Assembly: GCF_005406125.1 (NCBI RefSeq)
Contig: NZ_BIXZ01000001.1
Coordinates: 1,178,001-1,242,000 of the forward strand
Reading direction: 5' to 3'
From: Haloarcula mannanilytica
GTDB lineage: Archaea > Halobacteriota > Halobacteria > Halobacteriales > Haloarculaceae
DNA: 64,000 nucleotides
Shown: in pieces, positions 44,239-52,998 of the stretch
How positions within the stretch are numbered: position 1 is the first letter of the stretch
Layout of the letters: each line of letters opens with the position of its first letter
Program-made: the position numbers and the translations under genes
The notes under the pieces: generated by a model
The model's database searches: none
What the model was told of the DNA's origin: nothing
The model's input: the letters and a program-made list of their open reading frames with translations, nothing else

Positions 44239-45384
44239 TCAGCGTCGTTCGAGTATCGTCGCCACGGCGGCGTTCCCGAACCCGCCGACGTTGCAGGCCA
44301 AGCCGATATCGGCGTCGACCTGTCGCGGACCGGTCGCGTCCGTCAACTGCTCGTACAGTTCGACGGCCTGCGCGACACCCGAAGCCCCGATGGGATGGCC
44401 CTTCGACTTCAACCCGCCCGAGGTGTTGACCGGGAGGCGGCCGTCGCGGGCAGTGACGCCGTCCATCGCCAGTTCCCAGGCCGTGCCCCGGTCGGCGACG
44501 CCGATACCCTCCAGTTGCAGGAACTCCAGTATGGTGAACATGTCGTGGAGTTCGACCACGTCGAGGTCCGCGGGACCGAAGTCAGCGGAGTCATAGGCAC
44601 GCTCAGCTGCCGTCGAGACGGCGTCCATTGCCGTCAGGTCCGACCGCTCGTGGACGACCTGACTGCCCGTCGCGCCCGCGACGCCGGCGACGAGCGCGTA
44701 GTCGTCGGTCAGGTCGCGGGCGCGCTCCTCAGTCGTAAACAGCAGGGCCGCGCTCCCATCGGAGATGGGACAGAAGTCGTACAGCCGCAGCGGGTCGGCA
44801 ACGACCGGCGAGTCCAGCGCCGTCTCGACCGTAATCTCGCTTCGGAAGTGCGCGTTCGGATTATCGACGCCGTTCCGGTGGTTCTTGACGGCCACGCGGG
44901 CAAGCGCTTCTCGAGGAGCGCCGAACCGCTCCATGTAGTGTCTGGCTGTCAGGCCTGCGAACGAGGGGATAGTGACGCCGTGTTTGTACTCCACAGGGTG
45001 GGTGATCGCCGACACCACGTCCGAGGTCACCGGCGTCGAGAGATGGGTCATCTTCTCGCCACCGACGAGCAGCGACAGGTCGCTCTCGCCCGACGCGACC
45101 GAGCGCCACGCCGCGGCGATGCCGGCCCCGCCGGCAGCGGAGGTCTGCTCGATGCCGGTGGCGTAGGCGCTCCCGAGGCCGAGGTCGTCTTTCAGCGCGT
45201 TCACCAGGCCGCCCTTCGACTCGTAGGCCCCGCCGGACTCCGAGAGGTAGAGGTGGTCGACGGCCCGCGGTTCGACACCTGCGTCGTCGAGGCAGCGCGT
45301 GCCCGCTGCCGCGAGCAACTCCCGAAGGCGGGGCTCGCGGACGCCGAACTGCGTCATCGACGCGCCCACGACGGCGACAGTCAT
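44239..45384 (-). CDS. Thiolase-superfamily protein (SCP-x/archaeal ACAT type) with altered nucleophile site
   Basis: The 381-residue thiolase fold includes VAVVGASMTQFG at the start, VELHDMFTILEFL with the catalytic His, GGLKSKGHPIGASG, and a C-terminal NVGGFGNAAV. At the first active-site position, where thiolases have Cys in a CASGG-type turn, this protein reads EQTSAAGGAG with Ser82. It may therefore lack normal thiolase chemistry or be an acyl-CoA-binding relative. No DUF35 zinc-ribbon partner is adjacent. The start at 45384 is chosen because upstream codons look non-coding. Confidence 0.85.
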   Translation of the reverse strand: MTVAVVGASMTQFGVREPRLRELLAAAGTRCLDDAGVEPRAVDHLYLSESGGAYESKGGLVNALKDDLGLGSAYATGIEQTSAAGGAGIAAAWRSVASGESDLSLLVGGEKMTHLSTPVTSDVVSAITHPVEYKHGVTIPSFAGLTARHYMERFGAPREALARVAVKNHRNGVDNPNAHFRSEITVETALDSPVVADPLRLYDFCPISDGSAALLFTTEERARDLTDDYALVAGVAGATGSQVVHERSDLTAMDAVSTAAERAYDSADFGPADLDVVELHDMFTILEFLQLEGIGVADRGTAWELAMDGVTARDGRLPVNTSGGLKSKGHPIGASGVAQAVELYEQLTDATGPRQVDADIGLACNVGGFGNAAVATILERR

Positions 45385-45457
45385 ACCTGGGTGGTACCAT
45401 TCTGTCAACCTATCTCTTTCTATCGGTTGACGAGATCCGGATTCGCGTAGCGCTGTG

Positions 45458-46432
45458 TTACGGTTCCAGCAGGACCTTCCCCTGTGTCCGGCGGTCCTCG
45501 ACGTGTTCGTGTGCGGCGGCTGCATCCCTCAGGTCGAAAACTCGGTCGACCTGCACGGACGCTTCGCCGGCCGACAGCGCTTCCAGAACCGGTTCGAACG
45601 CGCCGAACACCCGGTCCGGATCGCGGTCGGCGGCCTCCCCGAGGTGGTAGCCGACGACGCTGTGGTTCCCGAAGATGAGCCGCGGCGTCGAGACCTGCGG
45701 GACTTCACCGCTTGCGAGGCCGTAGGTGACGACGCGGCCGCCCGGTGCGAGCGCATCGAGGCTCGCCTCGAACACGTCGCCGCCGACGCCGTCCAGAACG
45801 AGGTCGATGCCCGCACCGTCCGTGGCGGCGTCCACGGCGGCCGTCAGGTCCCGGCCAGCGTAGTCAATCGTCTCATCAGCGCCCAGTTCGTGGACGAACG
45901 ACCGCTTCTCGGCGGTGCTCGCCGCGCCGAGAACTGTCGCGTCCGTTCGTGCCACGGCCAACTGGATCGCCGCGGAGCCGACGCCGCCGGCCGCCGCGAG
46001 CACCAGGACCGTTTCGCCGTCGGCGAGGCCGCCCCACTCGAACAGCGTGTTGTGGGCGGTCAGCCACTGTATCGGGACGCCGGCAGCGTCCCGAAGCGAG
46101 AGTGCGTCGGGGACGCGCCAAACATGTTCCCCGCTGGCGACGACTGACTCCGCATAGCTGCCCTGCGGGACGTACGCCATCACTCGCTCTCCCCGTTCGA
46201 AAGCGACCCCGTCGCCGGTGGCGTCGACGCGGCCGGCGACCTCGATACCGGGCGTGTACGGCGGTGACGGGCCGCCGGGATACGTGCCGCGGCGCTTGGC
46301 GATGTCGGCGAAGTTGACGCCGGCCGCAGTCACACGAAGTCGGACCTCTCCGGATTTCGGCTCGGGGCGGGGCTGTGTCGTGGTGGTGAGGACGGACCGG
46401 TCGCCGTGCTCCGTGACGCGGACAACTCGCAT
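45458..46432 (-). CDS. Quinone oxidoreductase-like medium-chain dehydrogenase/reductase
   Basis: The 324-residue MDR enzyme has a GroES-like N-terminal domain and a Rossmann domain with AAAGGVGSAAIQLA. It lacks the structural-zinc cysteines and most zinc ligands, as in zinc-free NADPH:quinone oxidoreductases (QOR/zeta-crystallin type). Segments GVNFADIAKRRGTYPGG and GIEVAGRVDATGDGV fit. The substrate cannot be told from sequence. Start MRVVRVTEHGD is typical. An upstream ATG would add five residues. Confidence 0.88.
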   Translation of the reverse strand: MRVVRVTEHGDRSVLTTTTQPRPEPKSGEVRLRVTAAGVNFADIAKRRGTYPGGPSPPYTPGIEVAGRVDATGDGVAFERGERVMAYVPQGSYAESVVASGEHVWRVPDALSLRDAAGVPIQWLTAHNTLFEWGGLADGETVLVLAAAGGVGSAAIQLAVARTDATVLGAASTAEKRSFVHELGADETIDYAGRDLTAAVDAATDGAGIDLVLDGVGGDVFEASLDALAPGGRVVTYGLASGEVPQVSTPRLIFGNHSVVGYHLGEAADRDPDRVFGAFEPVLEALSAGEASVQVDRVFDLRDAAAAHEHVEDRRTQGKVLLEP

Positions 46433-46474
46433 ACGGGACCGATACACCGGGCCTGGGAAAACGACTGTGGCAGA

Positions 46475-47314
46475 CTACAGTCCGTCAGTGATGTGCCCAG
46501 CGACCCGCGCGGTCGTGCGGGCCTTCGCGCGTCGATGGTCGAAAACCGTCCGCGCGTCCGCAGCGGCGTCCTCGTCCCTGGTGAAGGTCACGTCCGGGTA
46601 GGATACGTCGGTCAGTACTAGCGGTTCAGGCGGGGCCGGTCGGACACCGTCAGGGCCGGTGATGGGCTCCGGCGAGAGGATACGGTCGATCTTCGACAGG
46701 GAGTCCGACCCATCCGCAACGGCCACTGCAAGGGCGACGAGCCGGCGGACGAGCTGGCGGCAGAACCCGCCGGCACTGAACCGAGCGACAAGGAACTGGC
46801 CGTCACGCTCCCAGTCGATGTCGACGGTCCGCTCGGTGCCTGTCTCGTCGGACGTGAGGTTGTGGAAGTCGTGGTGACCGGCGAGTGCATCGACGGCATC
46901 GGCCCACCGCTCGTCGTCGACGGGGCTGTGTCCGGAGCGGTCGGCGCGGGCGTCGTCTCCCACCGGTGCGTACAGATAGTACGTGTAGGCCCGTTCGGTG
47001 GCGTCGTGGGTCGCGTGAAACTCGGCGGGAACGTCGGCGCTGGCCCACACGCGGATGTCGTCCGGGAGTTCACCGTTGAACGCCGTCGGTGAGAGCCACG
47101 CTGGCGCGTCGAAGGCGATGGTCTGTGCCCGCGCGGACACGCCAGCGTCGGTCCGGCCGGCGGCTGCATAGCCCTCGGGCAGGCCGTCGCCGCGCTCACA
47201 GACGCCCAGTCGGACCAGCGCCGAACGCAGTCGCCCCTCGACAGTGTCGACATCGGGCTGGCGCTGGAACCCGTGATACGGCCGCCCGTCGTAGGCCACG
47301 CGATAGGCGCGCAT
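46475..47314 (-). CDS. truA: tRNA pseudouridine synthase TruA
   Basis: The enzyme makes pseudouridine at tRNA positions 38-40. The 279 residues include the YDGRPYHGFQRQP start, catalytic D56 in AGRTDAGVSA, the RAYTYYLYAP strand and the FCRQLVRRLV helix. The ATG at 47314 matches the family start. Longer in-frame readings add a basic tail unlike homologues. It is divergent from a GNAT gene. Confidence 0.93.
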   Translation of the reverse strand: MRAYRVAYDGRPYHGFQRQPDVDTVEGRLRSALVRLGVCERGDGLPEGYAAAGRTDAGVSARAQTIAFDAPAWLSPTAFNGELPDDIRVWASADVPAEFHATHDATERAYTYYLYAPVGDDARADRSGHSPVDDERWADAVDALAGHHDFHNLTSDETGTERTVDIDWERDGQFLVARFSAGGFCRQLVRRLVALAVAVADGSDSLSKIDRILSPEPITGPDGVRPAPPEPLVLTDVSYPDVTFTRDEDAAADARTVFDHRRAKARTTARVAGHITDGL

Positions 47315-47409
47315 GCCGGTTCCTCGCCGGCGAGTCACTTGTCTCATCCGAATCCCAGTTTCCGAGAAGGATAGACGAACTTAGGGAGCCTGAGTGCAAA
47401 GTAGGGAAC

Positions 47410-47916
47410 ATGTCCAACGCCGCCGCGGCGGATCACGTATTCCCCCGCCCGCCCGAAACGTTCACCGACCACGACGGGCGGACGGTGACACTCGAGGCCT
47501 ACGACGGCGATATCGACCCGCTTGTGGATATGTACGCCGACTTCGGGAACGACTCCCGGTCACAGGGCGTGCCGCCCCGAACCGAAGCGGACATCCGCGA
47601 CTGGCTGCCGAATCTCGTTGAAGACGGCCTGAACGTCGTCGTCTGGCACGAAGGGGACGCCGTCGGCCACGCTGTCCTCGTCCCGTATCAGGATACCTCC
47701 GAACTGGCGATTTTTGTTCACCCGGACTACCAGTACGCCGGCATCGGCTCACGGCTCATCCGCGTGCTACTCGGCTACGGACAGGAAAACGGGCTCGAAC
47801 AGGTCTGGCTCTCAGTCTCGAACACCAATCACGTCGCGCGAGCGCTGTACGAGTCGGTCGGCTTCGAGACGGTTGCCAAGGAGCGCGTGGAGATGGAGAT
47901 GGAACGGGCGCTCTGA
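47410..47916 (+). CDS. GNAT-family N-acetyltransferase
   Basis: This 168-residue acetyl-CoA-dependent transferase has the pyrophosphate-binding loop QYAGIGSRLI (Q-x-x-G-x-G) near residue 117, preceded by the strand LAIFVHPDYQ. NHVARALYESVGFETV closes the fold. It starts MSNAAAADHVFP after a 95-nt space from truA. The acceptor could be a protein N-terminus, a lysine or a small amine. Confidence 0.85.
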   Translation: MSNAAAADHVFPRPPETFTDHDGRTVTLEAYDGDIDPLVDMYADFGNDSRSQGVPPRTEADIRDWLPNLVEDGLNVVVWHEGDAVGHAVLVPYQDTSELAIFVHPDYQYAGIGSRLIRVLLGYGQENGLEQVWLSVSNTNHVARALYESVGFETVAKERVEMEMERAL

Positions 47917-47981
47917 GGGGCGCAGCGACGAACAACTGCTACCCCGAACAGGGCTAAGTAGCGCCCACGCGAAATCGGCGT

Positions 47982-48251
47982 ATGGACCTCGCTTCACACC
48001 CCGGTACGCTGACCTGTGCGGAGTGTGGCACAGAGATCGAGGACGCGGGCTATCTACCGGCGACCGAACGGGAGGGGACGTACCACCCGCTGGTCGACGC
48101 GGCGGTCTGTGATACCTGTGGCTTCAACGACATCGGGATGACCGGCTGTGCGCCCGACCTCAGCGACGTGGTCGACGCCGGACCGGACGATACACTGCTG
48201 TACGTCCGCGTAACTGACGACGATATCGAGGTCGTCAGTGCGAAAGAGTAG
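47982..48251 (+). CDS. Small zinc-ribbon protein
   Basis: This 89-residue protein has CAEC (12-15) and CDTC (43-46), spaced like the two knuckles of a zinc ribbon, plus an extra Cys in TGCAPDL. It is acidic and has no membrane segment. Haloarchaea carry many such CPxCG-type small zinc proteins, some needed for stress or motility traits. No specific role can be read here. Confidence 0.7.
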   Translation: MDLASHPGTLTCAECGTEIEDAGYLPATEREGTYHPLVDAAVCDTCGFNDIGMTGCAPDLSDVVDAGPDDTLLYVRVTDDDIEVVSAKE

Positions 48252-48278
48252 TCCTGCTAGCCGGCGAGGACAGACGAT

Positions 48279-48701
48279 TCACTCTGTTTCGAGGCTGACT
48301 TCTCTGTCGGTTTCGCGGGTCCGGTCCTCGCTCCCGTCGTTTGCCGAGAGCGATTCGGTCTCCAGCAGTCGGTCCAGCCGCCGCTCGAACTCGCTGTCGG
48401 TCAGTTCGCCGCGGGCGTAGCGTTCCCTGAGCTGGTCGACGGGGTCAACCCCCTGTTCTGATGGGACGGTTGCATCAGTTCCATCCGTCTCCGATTCGTC
48501 TTCCGGGGACTCAACCATCGGCAGTTCCGAACCCAGCAGGGCGACCAGCGGGGCCAGGATGAACCAACCGAGGATTATCGAAACCGGTGTGAGCACGTTG
48601 CCGAGGCCGGCCGCGCCTCCGAGCATGGCGATGCCCGTCGACAGAATCACGATGGTCGCGACGAGCTTCCACCTCGGGAGGGCGATGGAGGGGAGCTGCA
48701 T
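48279..48701 (-). CDS. SHOCT-domain membrane protein
   Basis: The 140-residue protein has two membrane helices (about 14-34 and 39-60) and an acidic linker. A C-terminal SHOCT motif (QLRERYARGELTDSEFERRLDRLLE) is followed by an acidic tail. SHOCT segments are short helical pairs thought to aid oligomerisation. Start ATG 48701 is chosen over a TTG 9 nt upstream. Confidence 0.82.
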   Translation of the reverse strand: MQLPSIALPRWKLVATIVILSTGIAMLGGAAGLGNVLTPVSIILGWFILAPLVALLGSELPMVESPEDESETDGTDATVPSEQGVDPVDQLRERYARGELTDSEFERRLDRLLETESLSANDGSEDRTRETDREVSLETE

Positions 48702-48762
48702 GTCGGACAATCAACACGGCGGTCGCAAAAAGCTACTGTCACTGATCGGCCGCTCGGCCGCG

Positions 48763-50070
48763 CTATTCGGTGAAGTCCTCGAACGTCGGCCGGTCGTGGT
48801 CGCCGGGGAACTCAGAAAGCGGGACGCTGACCTGCTCGCCGTCGTCCATCTCCTTGAGCGTCACCTCGTCGTTTTCCAGGTCCTGCTCGCCGACGATGAC
48901 GACCGTCTCGGCGTTGACACCGTCGGCGTAGCCCATCTGGGCACCGAACGAGCGGTCGGCAACGTCGCTCTCGACGACGTGGCCGCGTTCGCGCAGGTCC
49001 CGGGCGATGCGGGCCGCGGTCGGGCGCGTGTCGCCGACCTGCAGGACGTAATAGTCCGTCGACAGCTCCTCGGCGGGCCAGACGCCGGCGCGCTGACAGA
49101 GGAGTTGGAGCGTGGCGTGGCCGGGCGCGAAGCCGACGGCCGGCGTCGGCTGGCCGCCGAAGCCTTCGATGAGGTCGTCGTAGCGGCCGCCGCCGAACAC
49201 CGAGCGCGAGACCTCGCCCGTCGAGTCGAAACACTCGAAGACGACGCCGGTGTAGTAGTCCAGCCCGCGGGCAGTTGTCAGCGAGACGGTGAGATGCTCG
49301 CGGACGCCGAAGTCCTCGGCCGCATCGAGCACCGCCTGGAGGTTGTCGGTCGCTGCCCGAACGTCTTCGGAGCCGGTGAGGTCCGCCAGTGTTTCGATCT
49401 CATCGGCGTCGATCTGCAGCATCTCGTCGAACTTGTCGGCCTGGCCGTAGTTGAGCCCCGCCTCGACGAGCGCGTCGAGGTACTCGTCGTGGTCGATCTT
49501 CGCCCGCTTGTCGACCGCGCGAATCGCCTTGGGCACGTCAACGTCAGCCCCGAACGACTCCAGCACGCCCGCGAGGATGTCCCGGTGCGAGACGCGGATC
49601 TCGAAGTCCTCGGCGGTCAGCCCGAGATCGGTGAGCATGTCCACGGCGACGGCCAGGATCTCGGCGTCGGCCGTCGGCTCCGCCGACCCGAAGATGTCGA
49701 CGTTGGTCTGGTAGAACTCGCGGAAGCGGCCCTGTTGGGGCTCCTCGTAGCGCCAGAACGGCCGCGTGGACACCCACTTGATGGGCTTCGAGAGTTCCTG
49801 TTGCTTGGCGACGAACATCCGCGCCACGGTCGGCGTTAGTTCCGGCGTCAGCGCGACCTCGCGGCCGCCCTTGTCCTCGAAGCTGTACAGTTCCTCGACG
49901 ATCTCCTCCCCGCTCTTGTCGACGTACATCTCAGTCGGTTCCAGCGCCGGCGTGCCGATCTCGCGGAAGCCGTACCGCCGCGCTACGTCTTCCAGCGTGT
50001 CCATCGCCCACCGCCGAGCCTGCATCTCCTCGGGGTAGAAATCGCGAAAGCCCTTGACGGAGTCGTACAT
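48763..50070 (-). CDS. hisS: Histidyl-tRNA synthetase
   Basis: The class II synthetase has 435 residues. Motif 2 (RYEEPQQGRFREFYQ), the histidine-binding GLDYYTG and motif 3 with FGGGRYDDLI are all present, followed by an anticodon-binding domain (YYVLQVGDTRPTAARIARDL). It begins MYDSVKGFRDFYPEEM, a typical start. A 169-nt space separates it from the PP-loop gene. Confidence 0.95.
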   Translation of the reverse strand: MYDSVKGFRDFYPEEMQARRWAMDTLEDVARRYGFREIGTPALEPTEMYVDKSGEEIVEELYSFEDKGGREVALTPELTPTVARMFVAKQQELSKPIKWVSTRPFWRYEEPQQGRFREFYQTNVDIFGSAEPTADAEILAVAVDMLTDLGLTAEDFEIRVSHRDILAGVLESFGADVDVPKAIRAVDKRAKIDHDEYLDALVEAGLNYGQADKFDEMLQIDADEIETLADLTGSEDVRAATDNLQAVLDAAEDFGVREHLTVSLTTARGLDYYTGVVFECFDSTGEVSRSVFGGGRYDDLIEGFGGQPTPAVGFAPGHATLQLLCQRAGVWPAEELSTDYYVLQVGDTRPTAARIARDLRERGHVVESDVADRSFGAQMGYADGVNAETVVIVGEQDLENDEVTLKEMDDGEQVSVPLSEFPGDHDRPTFEDFTE

Positions 50071-50239
50071 ACTCGCGCCTACAGCGAGCGCGCGCTTGAA
50101 CCTGTTCGTTCGCGGCTAGTATCAGAAGGGGACCTAGGAACAACATCCATCGGAGCAAAATCGAACAGCCAGAAAGCCCCTTTCAGTCCCACCCGGCCGG
50201 TTGTGTCACCTACGTATCCGGTTTAGCTGTCTCACCTGC

Positions 50240-50857
50240 CTACCGAAGCCCACGCACACGAGACTGGGTGTGTTCGGGAAAAATATCAGCTACAGCACCC
50301 TCGCCGTAGCGCTCCCGCAGTATCTCGCGGAGTTCCACCTCGTAGTCAGCCTTCGGAATCTCGGCGCTGGGGCCGCTCTCGACGACCAATCGGTCGGCGG
50401 CCATCGCGTCGATAGCGCCGCGGCCGATGCCAGCGAGCGGCGCGAGGTAGTCCACGTCGAAGCGGTCCTCGACGCTCTGGGCGAGCGGGCGGTCGATGGT
50501 CGGCACCCGGTCGTCGCGGCGCGTGCCGTCGGCAATAGCGTCGAGCGTGTCGATACCATCGGCATCGGCGAGCCAGTCACCGCGGGCGACGGTTTCGACG
50601 GCGTGTTCGTGGACCCGCTGGATGCCGTTGCGGGGGTAGCCGTCGTCGTGCATCTCCTCAACGGCCTCGTGGGCCACGTCGGGGTCCAGGTCGACCGTCA
50701 CGTGGTTGAAACCGACGGCCGACGCGCTCTCTCGGGCGGGGTCAGTGTCACAGACGCCGAACGAGCCGCTGACGAGCGTCACGTCGTAAAAGGGGTCGAG
50801 CAAGAGCGCCGCCAGCGTCGAGTCCTTGCCCCCGCTGTACAACAGACCACAGCGCAT
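50240..50857 (-). CDS. PP-loop ATPase-type protein (ATP-pyrophosphatase superfamily)
   Basis: This 205-residue protein starts MRCGLLYSGGKDSTLAALLL. SGGKDS (8-13) is the adenylating PP-loop found in diphthamide, tRNA-thiolation and NAD synthesis enzymes. It lacks the second domain of diphthine-ammonia ligase and has no clear cysteine pair for sulfur transfer, so the reaction is open. It starts directly after the PDCD5 stop (TAG then ATG), which ties it to translation genes. A modification of RNA or a translation factor is the best guess. Confidence 0.75.
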   Translation of the reverse strand: MRCGLLYSGGKDSTLAALLLDPFYDVTLVSGSFGVCDTDPARESASAVGFNHVTVDLDPDVAHEAVEEMHDDGYPRNGIQRVHEHAVETVARGDWLADADGIDTLDAIADGTRRDDRVPTIDRPLAQSVEDRFDVDYLAPLAGIGRGAIDAMAADRLVVESGPSAEIPKADYEVELREILRERYGEGAVADIFPEHTQSRVRGLR

Positions 50858-51202
50858 CTACCGGCGCTTGATGTCGAAGCTCTTGGAGTCAGGCGTCAGT
50901 TCCGAGAGGAGTTCCTTCATCTGGTCCTCGTCGATGCGGCCCTGCACGCGGCCGCTCTGGGCCAGCGCCACGACCTGCTGTTCGATCTGCTCGCCGACCT
51001 GGGGTTTCGACATCTTGACCGTGTTGAGCCGCTTGCGTGCGCCGTCGGTGAGGTTCTGCTTCAGCACGGCCTGCTTCTGGGCGTCGGCCTGCTGCTGGGC
51101 CGCTTCTTGTGCTTCGCCGTCCTCGCCCTGCTGTTCCTTGAGCTGCTCCATCTTCTTTTTGCGGAGTTCTTCGAGTTCCTCCTCGCTGGGGTCGCCACTC
51201 AT
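50858..51202 (-). CDS. PDCD5/TFAR19-family DNA-binding protein
   Basis: The 114 residues start [20 protein letters not shown], followed by a Gln/Ala-rich helix and the conserved core ([22 protein letters not shown], then [20 protein letters not shown]). This is the archaeal homologue of eukaryotic PDCD5. It commonly lies downstream of rps19e, as here, and is thought to bind nucleic acid or chaperonin. Its own TATA-like TGTTTATAGC may lie about 60 nt upstream. Confidence 0.93.
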   Translation of the reverse strand: MSGDPSEEELEELRKKKMEQLKEQQGEDGEAQEAAQQQADAQKQAVLKQNLTDGARKRLNTVKMSKPQVGEQIEQQVVALAQSGRVQGRIDEDQMKELLSELTPDSKSFDIKRR

Positions 51203-51288
51203 AGGTGTGTGAACGTACTGGAGTCGGTCGGAAAACGATTTCGGAGCGGTCGCTGTGAGTCAGCTATAAACAGCGAGAAAACCGCCAA

Positions 51289-51750
51289 TTACGCGTAGCG
51301 TTCGAGTTCCGGACGGTCCAGTTCCGTCAGGAGGTCGCCCGCGGTGTCATCGAGAAGGCTGCGACCTTCGCCGGTGACGCGGCGGCCGTCGTTCTCGCTG
51401 GTCTCGACGTAGCCGGCGTCTTCGAGCTGCTGGAGCGCGGTCCGGATGATGTTGCCCGAGCCCTTGGTCTTGTGGTGTGGGCGGACGCGGTAGCGGGTCG
51501 TCCCCTGCTTCGAGGTGCCGTACTCCGAGCGGAGGGCGTTGACGCCGACCGGACCGTCGACAGCGACCTTCCGGAGGAGGCTGGCGGCGCGGCGCGCCCA
51601 GAAGTCCTCCTGCTCGGGTGGGAGTTCGCGGTCGACACCGGTCTTGGTGTACTCGGCCCAGTCCGGGGCTTCGATGTCGTCTTCGTCTGCGAGCGTCTCC
51701 GTGAGTGCCTCGATGAGTTCCTCGGGGGGAACGTCGTAGAGTGTAGCCAT
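51289..51750 (-). CDS. rps19e: 30S ribosomal protein S19e
   Basis: The 153-residue archaeal/eukaryotic small-subunit protein has MATLYDVPPEELIEAL at the start and DFWARRAASLLRKVA, RSEYGTSKQGTTRYR and GSGNIIRTALQQLEDAGYVE motifs. TTTAAATGA (minus strand, about 51775-51783) is a TATA element about 28 nt before the ATG, giving a leaderless message. It leads the unit with PDCD5 and the PP-loop gene. Confidence 0.95.
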   Translation of the reverse strand: MATLYDVPPEELIEALTETLADEDDIEAPDWAEYTKTGVDRELPPEQEDFWARRAASLLRKVAVDGPVGVNALRSEYGTSKQGTTRYRVRPHHKTKGSGNIIRTALQQLEDAGYVETSENDGRRVTGEGRSLLDDTAGDLLTELDRPELERYA

Positions 51751-51867
51751 TGCAGATTTCTTTCCGTCGCCGTCATTTAAACGCGTCGTTCGCGGTCGGC
51801 GGGCGTGAACCGTTCACTCGCCCGCAGGGCAGCGATGCTGCCATCCGCTGCCAGAGGTGACCGGGCG

Positions 51868-52902
51868 TCACTCCTCGGGCGAAGCGGCCCGGTCCACGCC
51901 GAGGGCTGCAGCGACGCCGCCGCCGATAACCGTCGGCAACAGGTAGCTTCCGACGCGGTGAATCAGCACGCCCGACGTGGCGACGGCGGCCGAAATCGGT
52001 GCCGTTGAGACCAGCAGCGTCACGAGCACCGTCTCGATAGCCCCGGACCCGCCGGGGAGCGGTACAACGCTGGCGATACTCGCAACGGGGACGACTAGCA
52101 GGACGATCTCGGGAGACACCGGCGACCCGACGGCGTACAGCGAGGTCCACAGCGACGCCGACAGGCAGGCCCAGCCGAATGCCGAGAGTCCAAACGTCTG
52201 GAGCACCGTCCGCCGGTCGGTTGCGATGCGTTCGATAGCCGAAAAAAACCCCTCGATGCGCGCCTCGATGCTGGCTGCGGACGGCGGCGACCACCGGGGT
52301 ACGACTTTCGACACCGCGGCGAGGGTCGGTGCGACGGTCCTGATGACTGCCGCCTGAACCTGGTACCGGTGGTGCCAGCCAAGGACAGCGGCAATCGGGA
52401 TGCCGACCGCGAGCACCGCCACGGCACCGGCGGCAAAAGCCAGGTTCCGGGTCAGTTGGACCGCGCCGGCGGCGACGAACGTGAACCCGACGATAGCGTA
52501 GCCGAGCGACGGCAGGAAGTGGACTGTGTCGACGGTGGCGATGGCCGCCAGCCCGGTCTCGTACTCGGTGTCGGCGGCCGCCGAGATGAGCAGGGCGCTC
52601 AGTGGCTCCCCGCCGGCCTGGCCAAAGGGCGTGACGTTGTTCGAGAACACGGCGGCGACGAACACGAGAACGGCAGTGTGTGGCGCTATCGGCGCGCCGA
52701 GAGCTTGCAGCACCGTCCACAGCGCCAGCCCCCAGGAGACGAGCCACAGCATGGCGATGCCCGCGACGGCCAGAAGCGCCACCGGGTCCGCCGTCATCAG
52801 GGCGTCCAGCGTCTCGTCGATGCCGACAAGCCACACTAGCCCCGCGAGGACGGCGAGCGTCGCCGCGAACCCGACGACCGTCGCCACCCGGTTCCCATCC
52901 AT
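51868..52902 (-). CDS. Lysylphosphatidylglycerol synthase TM-domain (UPF0104) membrane protein
   Basis: This 344-residue protein has about eight membrane helices. NNVTPFGQAGGEPLSALLI near the middle and VVPLPGGSGAIE near the C-terminus are the marker motifs of the UPF0104/AglD-C-terminal-like family, often linked to lipid or polyprenyl-linked sugar movement. The ATG at 52902 (MDGNRVATVVG) sits at the first helix. It is divergent from thiL with about 95 nt between starts. Confidence 0.85.
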   Translation of the reverse strand: MDGNRVATVVGFAATLAVLAGLVWLVGIDETLDALMTADPVALLAVAGIAMLWLVSWGLALWTVLQALGAPIAPHTAVLVFVAAVFSNNVTPFGQAGGEPLSALLISAAADTEYETGLAAIATVDTVHFLPSLGYAIVGFTFVAAGAVQLTRNLAFAAGAVAVLAVGIPIAAVLGWHHRYQVQAAVIRTVAPTLAAVSKVVPRWSPPSAASIEARIEGFFSAIERIATDRRTVLQTFGLSAFGWACLSASLWTSLYAVGSPVSPEIVLLVVPVASIASVVPLPGGSGAIETVLVTLLVSTAPISAAVATSGVLIHRVGSYLLPTVIGGGVAAALGVDRAASPEE

Positions 52903-52998
52903 GTGGATGGCATTGGTAGTCTCCGGTTTCAAGCCACCGACCCTGACCCGTCGGCCGATACCCCCGAGGGTTTTGGCCCGGGGCACCGACGACCGGGT

